DNA of 64,000 bases from an uncultured Pantoea sp. (GCA_913778495.1 CAJYVD010000037.1:1-64000); one strand, 5' to 3'. Shown: positions 50,731-62,280, counted from the first letter of the stretch. Numbers and translations are program-made. Notes: generated from the sequence alone by a model not told the origin.

Positions 50731-52011
50731 TTGTTTGACCGTTATGATGCCGGTGAGCAGGCCGTACTGGTACACATCTGGTTCTCCCAAGACAAAGAGC
50801 TGGAAGATTTGCAGGAGTTTGAAACTCTTGTCTCTTCTGCGGGCGTCGATGCACTGCAGGTCATTACCGGCAGTCGTAAAGCGCCTCATCCCAAATATTT
50901 TGTCGGTGAAGGAAAGGCAGTTGAAATTGCCGATGCGGTGAAAGCAAGTGGAGCATCGGTCGTGTTATTCGATCATGCCTTATCCCCTGCTCAGGAGCGT
51001 AATCTTGAGCGGCTGTGCGAGTGTCGCGTTATCGACCGCACCGGCTTAATTCTCGATATTTTCGCTCAGCGTGCCCGTACCCATGAGGGTAAATTGCAGG
51101 TTGAGTTGGCACAGCTGCGTCATCTTGCCACGCGGCTGGTGCGCGGCTGGACCCACCTCGAACGCCAAAAAGGCGGGATCGGGCTGCGCGGTCCGGGTGA
51201 AACCCAGCTTGAAACAGACCGTCGCTTGCTGCGCGGGCGCATTAGCCAAATTCTTTCACGTCTTGAGCGCGTTGAAAAACAGCGCGAGCAGGGACGTCAG
51301 GCGCGCGCCAAGGCTGATGTGCCGACGGTCTCGCTAGTGGGCTACACCAATGCCGGAAAATCTACCTTATTCAACAGCATGACATCTGCTGACGTTTACG
51401 CAGCGGATCAGCTTTTCGCTACGCTGGATCCTACGCTGCGTCGCCTTAACGTCGTGGATGTGGGCGAGGTCGTGCTAGCGGATACCGTGGGCTTTATTCG
51501 CCATCTGCCGCACGACCTGGTCGCCGCGTTCAAAGCCACTTTGCAAGAGACGCGTCAGGCAACCCTGTTAATTCACGTCATTGACGCAGCCGATCTGCGC
51601 GTCAATGAAAATATTGACGCCGTAAATGAAGTGCTGGCGGAGATTGAGGCTGACGAAATTCCTGCGCTGCTGGTCATGAATAAGATTGATATGCTGGACG
51701 GGTTTGTCCCGCGCATCGATCGCAATGAAGAGAATCAGCCGACCCGCGTTTGGCTCTCTGCGCAAACCGGTGAGGGGCTGCCACTGCTCTGGCAGGCCCT
51801 CTCGGAGCGTTTAGCTGGCGAGGTGGCACAATACGATTTACGTCTGCCACCGGAAGCGGGGCGCTTGCGCAGCCGTTTCTATCAACTGCAGGCGATTGAA
51901 AAAGAGTGGAATGAAGAAGATGGCTCTCTGGGGCTACACATCCGAATGCCGATCGTTGACTGGCGTCGCTTGTGTAAACAGGAACCAGCGCTAACCAGTT
52001 ATATTATTTGA
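50731..52011 (+). CDS. hflX: Ribosome-rescue GTPase HflX
   Basis: A 426-residue GTPase (the same length as in E. coli) that binds 50S subunits and splits stalled or hibernating ribosomes after heat shock. The N-terminal ATP-binding-like domain and coiled coil (about 1-195) include the glycine-rich [18 protein letters not shown]. The G-domain has P-loop [15 protein letters not shown] and NKIDM. The start is TTG, as in E. coli, with GAGG upstream. hflK follows after 220 bp with no obvious terminator. Confidence 0.96.
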   Translation: MFDRYDAGEQAVLVHIWFSQDKELEDLQEFETLVSSAGVDALQVITGSRKAPHPKYFVGEGKAVEIADAVKASGASVVLFDHALSPAQERNLERLCECRVIDRTGLILDIFAQRARTHEGKLQVELAQLRHLATRLVRGWTHLERQKGGIGLRGPGETQLETDRRLLRGRISQILSRLERVEKQREQGRQARAKADVPTVSLVGYTNAGKSTLFNSMTSADVYAADQLFATLDPTLRRLNVVDVGEVVLADTVGFIRHLPHDLVAAFKATLQETRQATLLIHVIDAADLRVNENIDAVNEVLAEIEADEIPALLVMNKIDMLDGFVPRIDRNEENQPTRVWLSAQTGEGLPLLWQALSERLAGEVAQYDLRLPPEAGRLRSRFYQLQAIEKEWNEEDGSLGLHIRMPIVDWRRLCKQEPALTSYII

Positions 52012-52231
52012 TATTGCCCAAACGCCTTTACTCAATTTTTGACGATAACCGCAATGAACGTTGCAGGCCCTCACGTGCAGGATGCGCCTGGAATTGCGCC
52101 CTTCGCGCTAGCGGCAACGGAGCATCTTTCTACGCCTTCCATGGCGGCGAGGGGATGCCAAGGCTGTCAGCGATGCGGCGATCTGAGAAATGCAGGGTAA
52201 AAAACGTAAATACAATAAATGGAGTAGAAAC

Positions 52232-53470
52232 ATGGCGTGGAATCAGCCCGGAAATAACGGACAGGACCGCGACCCGTGGGGAAGCAGCAATAATCAAGGC
52301 GGCAACTCTGGGGGTAACAAGGGAGGGCGCGATCAGGGGCCTCCCGATCTGGATGATATCTTCCGTAAGTTGAGCAAAAAACTCGGCGGACTGGGCGGTG
52401 GCAAACAGAGCGATAACGGCCAGCGCAGCGGCGGTAGCGGCGGTAAACTGGTTGGCATTGTTGCCGCTGCAGCGGTGATTATCTGGGGCGCCAGCGGGTT
52501 CTACACCATTAAAGAAGCCGAGCGCGGGGTGGTTACCCGCTTCGGTAAGTTCAGTCATCTGGTCGAACCGGGACTGAACTGGAAACCGACATTTATCGAT
52601 CAGGTACGTGCCGTTAACGTCGAAGCGGTGCGCGAGCTGGCCGCATCAGGCGTGATGCTGACGTCCGATGAAAACGTCGTGCGCGTTGAAATGAACGTGC
52701 AGTACCGCGTAACGGATCCTGAGCGTTATCTGTTTGCCGTCACCAGCGCCGACGACAGCCTGCGCCAGGCCACCGACAGTGCGCTGCGTGGCGTGATCGG
52801 CCGCTCGACCATGGATCGCATCCTGACGGAAGGCCGTACCGTTGTCCGTAGCGAAACCCAGCGCGAGATCGACGAAACCATTCGTCCTTACAACATGGGT
52901 ATTACGCTGCTCGACGTTAACTTCCAGGCGGCCCGTCCACCGGAAGAAGTGAAAGCCGCCTTTGACGACGCGATTGCCGCACGGGAAAACCGCGAGCAGT
53001 ACGTCCGCGAAGCAGAAGCTTACGCAAACGAAGTGCAGCCGCGTGCCAACGGTCAGGCTCAGCGTATTCTGGAAGAGGCGCGCGCGTACAAAGAGCGCAC
53101 CGTCCTGGAAGCGCAGGGTGAAGTGGCACGATTCGCTCGCCTGTTACCTGAGTACAAAGCCGCACCGCAGATCACCAAAGAGCGTCTTTACATCGAAACC
53201 ATGGAACGTGTGCTGAGCCATACGCGCAAAGTGCTGGTTAACGATAAGGGTAATAACCTGATGGTGCTGCCGCTGGATCAGCTGATGCGCGGCGGGCAAG
53301 CGTCTGCCAACCCGCGCGGTCGCAGTACCGTCAATCTGATGAAGTCACCGTCTTCGCAAGGCAGCAGTGCCGAGCGCAACGACGCTTCATCTTACAATCC
53401 GGACAGCATCATGGATCAGCGCCGCGCAAACGCGCTGCGTAATGATACCCAGCGCGAAGGGAGGGAGTAA
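52232..53470 (+). CDS. hflK: FtsH regulator HflK (SPFH/band 7 protein)
   Basis: A 412-residue inner-membrane protein. With HflC it builds a large periplasmic cage around the FtsH protease and limits access to substrates. The N-terminal Gly/Asn/Gln-rich cytoplasmic region (1-70, MAWNQPGNNGQDRDPWGSS) precedes one transmembrane helix (about 77-97) and the band 7 domain with a long coiled coil. The start at 52232 follows GGAG and matches the family; the frame is open to 52190. hflC starts 3 bp after its stop. Confidence 0.96.
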   Translation: MAWNQPGNNGQDRDPWGSSNNQGGNSGGNKGGRDQGPPDLDDIFRKLSKKLGGLGGGKQSDNGQRSGGSGGKLVGIVAAAAVIIWGASGFYTIKEAERGVVTRFGKFSHLVEPGLNWKPTFIDQVRAVNVEAVRELAASGVMLTSDENVVRVEMNVQYRVTDPERYLFAVTSADDSLRQATDSALRGVIGRSTMDRILTEGRTVVRSETQREIDETIRPYNMGITLLDVNFQAARPPEEVKAAFDDAIAARENREQYVREAEAYANEVQPRANGQAQRILEEARAYKERTVLEAQGEVARFARLLPEYKAAPQITKERLYIETMERVLSHTRKVLVNDKGNNLMVLPLDQLMRGGQASANPRGRSTVNLMKSPSSQGSSAERNDASSYNPDSIMDQRRANALRNDTQREGRE

Positions 53471-53473
53471 CCG

Positions 53474-54478
53474 ATGCGTAAGCCAATCATCGCCGTAATC
53501 ATTGTTGTATTGGTGGTGCTTTACGCGTCACTGTTTGTTGTGCAGGAAGGCCAGCGCGGTATCGTGCTGCGCTTCGGCAAAGTGCTGCGCGATAGCGAGA
53601 ATAAGCCGCAGGTGTATGCGCCCGGTCTGCATTTTAAAATTCCGTTTATTGAGACCGTTAAATCGCTCGATGCGCGTATTCAGACCATGGACAATCAGGC
53701 CGATCGCTTTGTCACCAAAGAGAAAAAAGATCTGATCGTCGACTCTTATATCAAATGGCGCATCAGCGATTTCAGCCGTTACTACCTGGCAACCGGCGGT
53801 GGCGATGTGTCACAGGCGGAAGTGCTGCTGAAACGTAAGTTTAGCGACCGCCTGCGTTCTGAAATGGGGCGTCTGGACGTGAAAGACATCGTGACCGATT
53901 CCCGCGGCCGCTTAACCACTGACGTGCGCGATGCTCTGAACACCGGCAGCGCGGGCAGCGATGATGAAGTGCAGACGCCGGCGGCGGACAGCGCGATTGC
54001 CAATGCGGCGGCGCGCGTTGAGCGCGAAACCAACAGCAATGAGCCTGCACCGAACCCTAACAGCATGGCGGCGCTGGGTATTCAGGTGGTGGATGTGCGC
54101 ATCAAGCAGATCAACCTGCCGACGGAAGTCTCCGACGCGATTTACAACCGCATGCGCGCAGAGCGTGAAGCGGTTGCGCGTAGCCAGCGCTCGCAGGGTC
54201 AGGAAGAGGCAGAAAAACTGCGCGCTCAGGCCGATTATCAGGTCACGCGCACGCTGGCGGAAGCACAGCGTACCGCGCTGATTTCACGCGGTGAGGGTGA
54301 CGGTGAAGCTGCGAAGCTGTTTGCTGACGCCTTTAGCCAGGATCCTGACTTCTACGCGTTTATCCGCAGCCTGCGTGCTTATGAGAACAGCTTCTCTGAT
54401 AACCAGGATGTGATGGTGCTGAGCCCGGACAGTGATTTCTTCCGTTACATGAAGGCGCCGACTGACGCCGCACGTTAA
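53474..54478 (+). CDS. hflC: FtsH regulator HflC (SPFH/band 7 protein)
   Basis: A 334-residue partner of HflK (the same length as E. coli HflC). It has an N-terminal transmembrane helix (about 4-22), a band 7 domain (VVQEGQRGIVLRFGKVL) and a coiled-coil region rich in Ala/Glu/Arg. It begins 3 bp after hflK with GGGAG upstream. A strong terminator follows, so the hflX-hflK-hflC unit ends here. Confidence 0.97.
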   Translation: MRKPIIAVIIVVLVVLYASLFVVQEGQRGIVLRFGKVLRDSENKPQVYAPGLHFKIPFIETVKSLDARIQTMDNQADRFVTKEKKDLIVDSYIKWRISDFSRYYLATGGGDVSQAEVLLKRKFSDRLRSEMGRLDVKDIVTDSRGRLTTDVRDALNTGSAGSDDEVQTPAADSAIANAAARVERETNSNEPAPNPNSMAALGIQVVDVRIKQINLPTEVSDAIYNRMRAEREAVARSQRSQGQEEAEKLRAQADYQVTRTLAEAQRTALISRGEGDGEAAKLFADAFSQDPDFYAFIRSLRAYENSFSDNQDVMVLSPDSDFFRYMKAPTDAAR

Positions 54479-54495
54479 GACCTGCTATAACCTTG

Positions 54496-54524
54496 AGGCC
54501 GACAACTGTGTCGGCCTTTTTTTT
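54496..54524 (+). terminator. Terminator after hflC
   Basis: A 9-bp perfect stem (AGGCCGACA and TGTCGGCCT, 4-nt loop) followed by eight T. A strong Rho-independent terminator. Confidence 0.95.
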
Positions 54525-54535
54525 GGGATAAGAGA

Positions 54536-54733
54536 ATGAACACCACGATTTGGATGGCGCTGGCCTTAGTGCTGGTGCTGGAAGGGCTAGGACCTATGCT
54601 GATGCCGCGCTTATGGCGGCGCATGATCCTCGCGATATCGCAACTGCCCGATCGCCTTTTGCACCGTTTTGGCGGCGGAATTGTGGTTGCTGGCGTGGTG
54701 ATTTACTGCATGCTGAGCAGCCATGCTGGCTAA
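54536..54733 (+). CDS. yjeT: DUF2065 family membrane protein YjeT
   Basis: A 65-residue inner-membrane protein with two transmembrane helices (about 3-22 and 42-62) joined by a short basic loop with PRLWRRM. It is conserved between hflC and purA across gamma-proteobacteria. Its function is unknown. Its ATG is 12 nt after the T-run of the hflC terminator, preceded by an AGAG site, so it relies on readthrough or its own weak promoter. Confidence 0.9.
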   Translation: MNTTIWMALALVLVLEGLGPMLMPRLWRRMILAISQLPDRLLHRFGGGIVVAGVVIYCMLSSHAG

Positions 54734-54820
54734 ACGCGGTGATATTCAGGAGCATCTTGTGTCGCTCCGCTGTTCGTTCCCCAATATGTTGTGAGTTGAA
54801 CAAAATGCAGGCAAAAAACC

Positions 54821-54836
54821 GCGCAATCGTATGCTA
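54821..54836. promoter_or_regulatory. Candidate PurR operator upstream of purA
   Basis: GCGCAATCGTATGCTA shares 11 of 16 positions with the PurR consensus ACGCAAACGTTTGCGT, including the central CG. purA is a PurR target in E. coli. The match is only moderate. Confidence 0.4.
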
Positions 54837-54842
54837 AAAGTG

Positions 54843-54871
54843 CTGAAAGTGAGAAAATGCGGTGGTAGAAT
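54843..54871 (+). promoter_or_regulatory. purA promoter
   Basis: CTGAAA (-35, 54843-54848) and TAGAAT (-10, 54866-54871), separated by exactly 17 bp, lie about 31 bp before the purA ATG. The PurR-like site is just upstream of the -35. Confidence 0.6.
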
Positions 54872-54898
54872 CCTTTTTTAAGCAATCGGTGATTTTGA

Positions 54899-56200
<1,302 letters not shown>

Positions 56201-56207
56201 TCTGACC

Positions 56208-56234
56208 AGGCCGGACGCTGTCCGGCCTTTGTTT
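56208..56234 (+). terminator. Terminator after purA
   Basis: A 9-bp perfect stem (AGGCCGGAC and GTCCGGCCT, 3-nt loop) followed by TTGTTT, 8 nt after the stop codon. Confidence 0.9.
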
Positions 56235-56476
56235 ATCCGTAATATCCAACGTTTTAGCGGCAGTGACGGATGTTTACCGTTGTTGCGCGCCGCCTTGCTG
56301 CCCTGGATGACGCAGGTCTTGTCTGCTCTTTAACGCCGCACACTCTCTTTTTCTCGCATTTATTGGCGCTTGCCTGAAAAAAACGCACCGGCTTTGATGC
56401 ACTGGTTTATCATCGTAGTTAATCACCACACCAACCGGCGCATAACCCTAACGCCTGATGATTTACCGAGGTCTAT

Positions 56477-56917
56477 GTGCAATTAACAAGTTTTACTGAT
56501 TATGGCCTTCGCGCCCTGATTTACATGGCGACGCTGCCACCGGGCAAGCAGACTAATATTACTGAAGTCACCGATACTTATGGCGTATCGCGCAATCACA
56601 TGGTGAAGATCATCAATCAATTGAGCCGAGCTGGCTTTGTCGCCGCGACACGCGGTAAAAACGGCGGTATTCGTTTAGGCATGGATCCGGCCAGCATTGT
56701 GATTGGTGACGTCGTGAGAAAAATGGAGCCGTTGCAGTTGGTGAACTGCAGCGAGTGCGCCATTACCCCGGCTTGCCGACTGCGCAGCGCGCTCAACGAC
56801 GCCGTACAGCTCTTTTTACAGGAGCTCGATAAATACACGCTGGCCGACTTGGTGCGCAATAACGATTCGCTCTACCACATTTTATTAGCCGAACCGCCGG
56901 TGGTAAGCCCCACTTAA
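56477..56917 (+). CDS. nsrR: Nitric-oxide-sensing repressor NsrR (Rrf2 family)
   Basis: A 146-residue Rrf2-family regulator with a winged helix-turn-helix (about 27-50, [20 protein letters not shown]). Enterobacterial NsrR holds an iron-sulfur cluster that reacts with nitric oxide and releases DNA of hmp, ytfE and others. Three cysteines are present at 91, 94 and 100 ([11 protein letters not shown]), so the first two are only two residues apart rather than four as in E. coli. The start is GTG, as in E. coli. It is cotranscribed with rnr, 19 bp downstream. Confidence 0.93.
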   Translation: MQLTSFTDYGLRALIYMATLPPGKQTNITEVTDTYGVSRNHMVKIINQLSRAGFVAATRGKNGGIRLGMDPASIVIGDVVRKMEPLQLVNCSECAITPACRLRSALNDAVQLFLQELDKYTLADLVRNNDSLYHILLAEPPVVSPT

Positions 56918-56936
56918 TGACATCGGAGGAACCGAC

Positions 56937-59375
56937 ATGTCAAAAGATCCTTTCCAGGACAGAGAAGCAGAAAAATACGATAACCCTATTCCCAGCCGCG
57001 AATTTATCCTGGCGCTGTTAGAACAGCGTGAAAAACCGGCTAACCGCGAAGAAATTGCGGACGCATTAAAGATAACCAGCGAAGAGCAGCTTGAAGCGCT
57101 GCGCCGCCGCCTGCGCGCCATGGAGCGTGACGGGCAGTTAGTGTTCACACGCCGTCAGTGCTATGCCCTGCCAGAGCGTCTCGATCTGCTGCGCGGTAAA
57201 GTCATTGGCCACCGCGATGGCTACGGCTTCCTGCGCGCCGAAGGGCAGAAAGATGATTTCTATCTGTCAGCGGAGCAAATGAAGCTGTGCCTGCATGGCG
57301 ATGTCATTCTGGCACAGCCCGGCGGCGCTGACCGTAAAGGCCGCCGCGAAGCGCGCGTGGTGCGCGTGCTTGAGCCGCGCAACAGCCAAATTGTTGGGCG
57401 CTACTTTACCGATGCCGGCACCGGCTTTGTCGTGCCGGACGACAGTCGCCTGAGCTTCGATATCCTTATCCCACAGGACGCGACGCTGGACGCGCGCATG
57501 GGGTCGGTGGTGGTGGTGGAAATCGTGCAGCGCGCCACGCGTCGTACCAAAGCCATCGGCAAGATCACCGAAATCCTCGGCGATAACATGGGCACTGGCT
57601 TGGCCGTGGATATGGCGTTGCGTACCCATGAAATCCCGCACGCCTGGCCGGAAGACGTCGAAAAAGAGATCGCCAAGCTGAAAGAGCAGGTGCCAGAAGC
57701 CGCGAAAAAAGGGCGAGTTGATCTCCGATCGCTGCCGCTGGTGACAATTGACGGCGAAGATGCCCGCGACTTTGACGACGCTGTTTACTGCGAGAAAAAA
57801 CGCGGTGGCGGCTGGCGTTTGTGGGTGGCGATCGCCGACGTGAGCTATTACGTGCGTCCGGGCACAGCGCTGGATGCCGAAGCGCACCAGCGCGGAACCT
57901 CGGTTTACTTCCCGTCGCAGGTGGTGCCGATGCTGCCGGAGATTTTATCCAATGGGCTCTGCTCGCTGAATCCGCAGGTCGATCGCCTCTGCATGGTATG
58001 CGAGATGACTATCTCGGCCAGCGGCAAACTGACCGGCTTCAAGCACTATGAGGCGGTGATGAATTCCCACGCGCGCCTGACCTACAACAAAGTGTGGCAT
58101 ATCCTGCAGGGCCACCAGGAACTGCGCGAGCAATATGCGTCTCAGGTGAAACACCTTGAAGAGCTGCACCGCATGTACCAGGTGCTGGAAACGGCGCGCG
58201 AGCAGCGGGGCGGTATCTCCTTTGAGACAGAAGAAGCCAAATTTATCTTCAACGCCGATCGCCGCATCGATCGCGTCGAGCGCACGGTGCGCAACGATGC
58301 GCATAAGCTGATTGAAGAGTGCATGATCCTCGCCAACATCGCGTCGGCGCGCTTCGTGGAAAAAAATCAGGAGCCGGCGCTATTCCGCGATCACGATCGC
58401 CCGAGCGAAGACAGCATCACCAGCTTCCGCACCGTGCTGGGCGAGCTGGGCCTGAGTTTACCCGGCGGCGCAAAACCGCAGCCGATCGATTATGCCGATC
58501 TGCTGAATCAGATCGCCGACCGTCCGGATGCAGAGATGCTGCAAACCATGCTGCTGCGCTCCATGAAGCAAGCGGTTTACGATCCGGAAAACCGCGGTCA
58601 CTTTGGTTTGGCGCTGCAATCTTATGCGCACTTTACCTCGCCGATTCGTCGCTATCCCGATCTGCTGCTGCACCGTGCCATTAAGTACCTGCTGGCGAAA
58701 GAGCAGGGCACGGAAAACGGTATCACCACGGCAACCGGCGGTTATCACTACGATATGCAGCAGATGCTGCAGCTTGGGCAGCACTGTTCCATGACCGAGC
58801 GCCGCGCCGATGAGGCCACGCGTGACGTCGCCGACTGGTTGAAGTGCGACTTCATGCAGGATCAGGTGGGCAATGTGTTTAACGGCGTGATCTCCAGCGT
58901 CACCGGGTTCGGCTTCTTTGTGCGCCTCAACGACCTGTTTATCGATGGTCTGGTGCACGTTTCCACGCTAGACAACGATTACTACCGTTTTGACGCCGTG
59001 GGCCAGCGTTTGATTGGTGAATCCGGCGGACGCACCTATCGCTTAGGCGATGCGGTGGAAGTGCGCGTGGATGCGGTTCACATGGATGAACGCAAAATCG
59101 ACTTCGCGCTGATTTCCAGCAAGCGTGTGCCGCGCGGGGAGGGCAAAACCGCCCGCGAGCGCGAAAAGCGCGGCGGCAAGCCGACCACCAAACGGCGGCG
59201 TGACGCAGGCAAAAAAGGCAATTTTGAGCCTGATGCCGCTTTCCGCGGCGAGCAGAAAAAGCCTGCTGCGGCAAAAACGGAGAAAAAAAGTAAAAAAGTC
59301 TCCGAAAAAACCCGTAAAATCGCCGCCGCCACCAAGGCAAAGCGTGCGGCAAAGCAGAAAGATAAACAGTCTTAA
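56937..59375 (+). CDS. rnr: Ribonuclease R
   Basis: An 812-residue 3'-5' exoribonuclease (813 in E. coli) that degrades structured RNA, including rRNA fragments and tmRNA-tagged messages. An N-terminal helix-turn-helix region (about 20-80), two cold-shock domains (about 85-235), the RNB catalytic domain (about 260-600, [15 protein letters not shown] with the metal-binding aspartates) and an S1 domain (about 645-725) are followed by a Lys-rich tail. A GGAGGA site lies 6 nt before the ATG. Confidence 0.97.
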   Translation: MSKDPFQDREAEKYDNPIPSREFILALLEQREKPANREEIADALKITSEEQLEALRRRLRAMERDGQLVFTRRQCYALPERLDLLRGKVIGHRDGYGFLRAEGQKDDFYLSAEQMKLCLHGDVILAQPGGADRKGRREARVVRVLEPRNSQIVGRYFTDAGTGFVVPDDSRLSFDILIPQDATLDARMGSVVVVEIVQRATRRTKAIGKITEILGDNMGTGLAVDMALRTHEIPHAWPEDVEKEIAKLKEQVPEAAKKGRVDLRSLPLVTIDGEDARDFDDAVYCEKKRGGGWRLWVAIADVSYYVRPGTALDAEAHQRGTSVYFPSQVVPMLPEILSNGLCSLNPQVDRLCMVCEMTISASGKLTGFKHYEAVMNSHARLTYNKVWHILQGHQELREQYASQVKHLEELHRMYQVLETAREQRGGISFETEEAKFIFNADRRIDRVERTVRNDAHKLIEECMILANIASARFVEKNQEPALFRDHDRPSEDSITSFRTVLGELGLSLPGGAKPQPIDYADLLNQIADRPDAEMLQTMLLRSMKQAVYDPENRGHFGLALQSYAHFTSPIRRYPDLLLHRAIKYLLAKEQGTENGITTATGGYHYDMQQMLQLGQHCSMTERRADEATRDVADWLKCDFMQDQVGNVFNGVISSVTGFGFFVRLNDLFIDGLVHVSTLDNDYYRFDAVGQRLIGESGGRTYRLGDAVEVRVDAVHMDERKIDFALISSKRVPRGEGKTAREREKRGGKPTTKRRRDAGKKGNFEPDAAFRGEQKKPAAAKTEKKSKKVSEKTRKIAAATKAKRAAKQKDKQS

Positions 59376-59383
59376 TGCTGACT

Positions 59384-59411
59384 TCGGTGGCGCACTGCGG
59401 TGCGTCACCGA
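59384..59411 (+). other. Stem-loop between rnr and rlmB
   Basis: A 12-bp stem with one G-U pair (TCGGTGGCGCAC and GTGCGTCACCGA, loop TGCG) begins 8 nt after the rnr stop. No T-run follows, so it is likely an mRNA-stabilising or processing hairpin rather than a terminator. Confidence 0.55.
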
Positions 59412-59462
59412 GTGTGCAGCGGCCATCGCCACCCCGATTCAAATCCAACCTTGAGTTAAAGA

Positions 59463-60197
59463 ATGAGTGAAATAATTTTTGGCATTCATGCCGTGCAGGC
59501 GCTGCTGGAGCGCGATCCCCAGCGTTTTCAGGAAGTGTTTATCCTCAAAGGACGCGACGATCGTCGTCTGCAGCCGCTGGTCGCTGCGCTGGAAGCTCAG
59601 GGTATTGTCGTGCAGCTGGCTAACCGTCAGTGGCTCGATGGGCAGGTTGAGGGCGGCGTGCATCAGGGTATCGTGGCGCGCGTCAAACCCGGCAAGCACT
59701 ATCAGGAGGGCGATCTGCCCGATCTGCTGGCCGCGTGGGAAAAACCTTTTTTGCTAATCCTGGACGGCGTCACCGATCCCCACAACCTCGGTGCCTGCCT
59801 GCGCAGCGCGGATGCCGCGGGCGTTCATGCGGTTATCGTACCGAAAGATCGTGCCGCCCCCCTCAACGCCACTGCGAAGAAAGTCGCCAGCGGTGCCGCT
59901 GAGAATGTGCCGTTAATCCGCGTGACCAACCTCGCGCGCACCATGCGCCTGTTGCAGGAGTATAACGTCTGGATTGTGGGCACTGCGGGCGAGGCCGACC
60001 ATACGCTGTACCAAAGCAAAATGACCGGACCGATGGCGCTTGTGATGGGCGCGGAAGGCGAAGGCATGCGCCGTCTGACCCGTGAACATTGCGATGAGCT
60101 AATCAGCATCCCTATGGCAGGTAGCGTCTCTTCGCTCAACGTGTCGGTCGCCACCGGCGTGTGCCTGTTCGAAGCGGTGCGCCAGCGCCAGGCGTGA
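59463..60197 (+). CDS. rlmB: 23S rRNA (guanosine-2'-O-)-methyltransferase RlmB
   Basis: A 244-residue SpoU-class methyltransferase (243 in E. coli) that methylates the ribose of G2251 in the peptidyl-transferase P loop of 23S rRNA. The N-terminal L30e-like domain (about 1-75) is followed by the knotted SPOUT domain with [23 protein letters not shown] and SLNVSVATG. It follows rnr by 87 bp, as in E. coli. Confidence 0.97.
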   Translation: MSEIIFGIHAVQALLERDPQRFQEVFILKGRDDRRLQPLVAALEAQGIVVQLANRQWLDGQVEGGVHQGIVARVKPGKHYQEGDLPDLLAAWEKPFLLILDGVTDPHNLGACLRSADAAGVHAVIVPKDRAAPLNATAKKVASGAAENVPLIRVTNLARTMRLLQEYNVWIVGTAGEADHTLYQSKMTGPMALVMGAEGEGMRRLTREHCDELISIPMAGSVSSLNVSVATGVCLFEAVRQRQA

Positions 60198-60329
60198 TCC
60201 CCGCCGCAAAATAATTTTTTGCGCCAGGCATAACGGCCCAACTCTTTTCATACTCATAACCGAGATACGCTGCGCCGCTGCTTAGGCGGTGGCGCAGGGA
60301 AAACGGGTATCATGTGAAAAGGAGCCGTT

Positions 60330-61961
60330 ATGGCCTGGACCACCCACAGCGTTTTCAATCAGCCGCTTCCTCTCGCTAACAGCAACCTCTTTACCGACGA
60401 TATCGCCCTGTGCGAGGCGGTCGCGCGCGAAGGGGCCAGCTGGGATCGCGAGTGGCTTGCTTCCGTAGGCCTTCAGCTCGGCAGCGTCGAATCGCTTGAG
60501 CTGGGCCGTCTGGCTAATGCACATCCGCCAACGCTGGTGCGCTTTGATGCGCGCGGTGAGCGGCTGGATGACGTGCGCTTTCATCCGGCGTGGCATCTGC
60601 TGATGCAGGGCCTGTGCGCCAGTCGGCTCCATAACCTCAGCTGGCAGCCCGATGTGCTCCCGGGTGCCATGGTCGCACGCGCCGCGCGCTTTATTCTGCA
60701 TGCGCAGGTCGAGGCAGGATCGCTCTGTCCGGTGACCATGACGCACGCGGCCATTCCGCTGTTGCAACAGATGCTGCCCGAACCTTATGCAGCGTGGCGC
60801 GTTCCGCTGTTAAGCGATCGCTACGACGCGCATCATCTGCCCGGCGACCAAAAGCGCGGGCTGTTGATTGGTATGGGCATGACGGAAAAACAGGGCGGCA
60901 CTGATGTGCTAATCAATACCACGCGCGCCGAACCGATTGGTCAGCGCGGCGCGGGTGAACCGTACCGCATTACCGGGCACAAATGGTTCTTCTCCGTACC
61001 GCAAAGCGACGCGCACCTGATTCTGGCGCAGACCGCGCAGGGCCTGAGCTGCTTCTTTCTGCCGCGCCTGCTGCCGGATGGCACGCGCAACGCCGTTCGG
61101 CTTGAGCGGCTCAAAGACAAGCTGGGCAACCGATCCAACGCCAGCGCCGAGGTTGAATTTCAGGATGCCGTTGGCTGGCTGATGGGCGAAGAGGGCCAGG
61201 GTATCCGCGTGATCCTCAAAATGGGCGGGATGACGCGCTTTGATTGTGCGCTCGGCAGCCACGGTATGATGCGCCGTGCTTTCGCCATCGCCCACCATCA
61301 TGCCCAGCAGCGTCAGATCATGGGGAAAAACCTCAGCGATCAGCCAGTAATGCGCAGCGTGTTAGCGCAGCAAGCGCTGCTGCTCGAGGCGCAAACGGCG
61401 CTGCTGCTGCGGCTGGCGCGCGCCTGGTCAACGGTAAACAGTCCGCACGAGGCGCTCTACGCGCGCTTGTTCACGCCGGTTGCCAAGTTTGGCATTTGCC
61501 AGGCCGGGATCGCGTTTGTGGCCGAATCCATGGAAGTGCTGGGCGGCATCGGCTACTGCGAAGAGAGCGAGCTGCCGCGCCTGTACCGTGAAATGCCGGT
61601 GAACAGCATCTGGGAAGGATCGGGAAACGTGATGTGTCTGGATGTGCTGCGCGTACTGCGCAGTAAAGAAGGCGTGATTGCCATGCTGGATCGCGAATTT
61701 GACGCCGTAAAAGGCTGCAACCGTCACTTTGATCGACGCTGGCGGCAATTGCGATTGCAGCTGTCACAGGTGCGCGAGGCAGAGGCGAGAGCGGTGGCGC
61801 AGGCGCTGCTGCAGCTGGCCTGCGCGGCAATCCTGCTTAAGGTGGCCGAACCGCCTCTGGCGGATGCCTGGTGTCAGCAGCGGCTGGACGCCCGCGCGCC
61901 GCGCGCACTGAGCGATGCCCTCTGTACGCGCTTACTGCTGCGGGCGGGCGGCGTTATTTAA
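60330..61961 (+). CDS. aidB: Acyl-CoA dehydrogenase-like alkylation response protein AidB
   Basis: A 543-residue flavoprotein (541 in E. coli) of the acyl-CoA dehydrogenase fold. In E. coli it is induced by Ada and by sigma-S, binds DNA near promoters and is thought to protect DNA from or detoxify alkylating agents. FAD/acyl-CoA dehydrogenase motifs GMGMTEKQGGTDV and GGIGYCEESELPRLYREMPVNS are present, and the C-terminal DNA-binding extension is included. GGAG precedes the ATG. Its last 30 bp overlap the end of the convergent bsmA-type gene. Confidence 0.94.
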   Translation: MAWTTHSVFNQPLPLANSNLFTDDIALCEAVAREGASWDREWLASVGLQLGSVESLELGRLANAHPPTLVRFDARGERLDDVRFHPAWHLLMQGLCASRLHNLSWQPDVLPGAMVARAARFILHAQVEAGSLCPVTMTHAAIPLLQQMLPEPYAAWRVPLLSDRYDAHHLPGDQKRGLLIGMGMTEKQGGTDVLINTTRAEPIGQRGAGEPYRITGHKWFFSVPQSDAHLILAQTAQGLSCFFLPRLLPDGTRNAVRLERLKDKLGNRSNASAEVEFQDAVGWLMGEEGQGIRVILKMGGMTRFDCALGSHGMMRRAFAIAHHHAQQRQIMGKNLSDQPVMRSVLAQQALLLEAQTALLLRLARAWSTVNSPHEALYARLFTPVAKFGICQAGIAFVAESMEVLGGIGYCEESELPRLYREMPVNSIWEGSGNVMCLDVLRVLRSKEGVIAMLDREFDAVKGCNRHFDRRWRQLRLQLSQVREAEARAVAQALLQLACAAILLKVAEPPLADAWCQQRLDARAPRALSDALCTRLLLRAGGVI

Positions 61962-62261
61962 GGGCGCGCCATAGAGAAGCGCCGTGCCATACCACACCCC
62001 TGGCAGCGTTGTGTCATCCAGCATCAGGATCTGGTAATACACCGCGCCCTGCTGGTTCGCGCGTGCGGCAAGGGCGCGCTGCGCATCATCCGGCGAGCCG
62101 CGCGTGGTGACCGTCACCGTGCCCAGTTTAGGCAAACCGCCGCTTTGCGCCCGTGAAATCTCCTGCGCCTGACGGGCGGGGGGCGGCGGCGACTGCGGCG
62201 TACCCGTGAAGGCAGCACACCCGCTCAACAATAAACTCAACGCCAGAAAAATGCCGCGCAT
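61932..62261 (-). CDS. bsmA: BsmA-type DUF1471 lipoprotein
   Basis: A 109-residue predicted lipoprotein, the same length as E. coli BsmA (YjfO). The signal ends in the lipobox LSGC, with lipidation at Cys16 or so. A Pro-rich linker and the DUF1471 domain (LPKLGTVTVTTRGSPDDAQ) follow, with a short extra tail. E. coli BsmA is involved in biofilm peroxide resistance and lies near aidB there too. The start at 62261 (ATG) is preferred over GTG at 62267 because AAGGAG is correctly spaced only for the former. Confidence 0.85.
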   Translation of the reverse strand: MRGIFLALSLLLSGCAAFTGTPQSPPPPARQAQEISRAQSGGLPKLGTVTVTTRGSPDDAQRALAARANQQGAVYYQILMLDDTTLPGVWYGTALLYGAPLNNAARPQQ

Positions 62262-62280
62262 AGCCACTCCTTAACAGAGA

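Noticed and set aside
60270-60297. Hairpin CTGCGCC...GGCGCAG upstream of aidB as a terminator of rlmB
   Set aside because: The stem is real, but no T-run follows on either strand, so it is not a convincing terminator.
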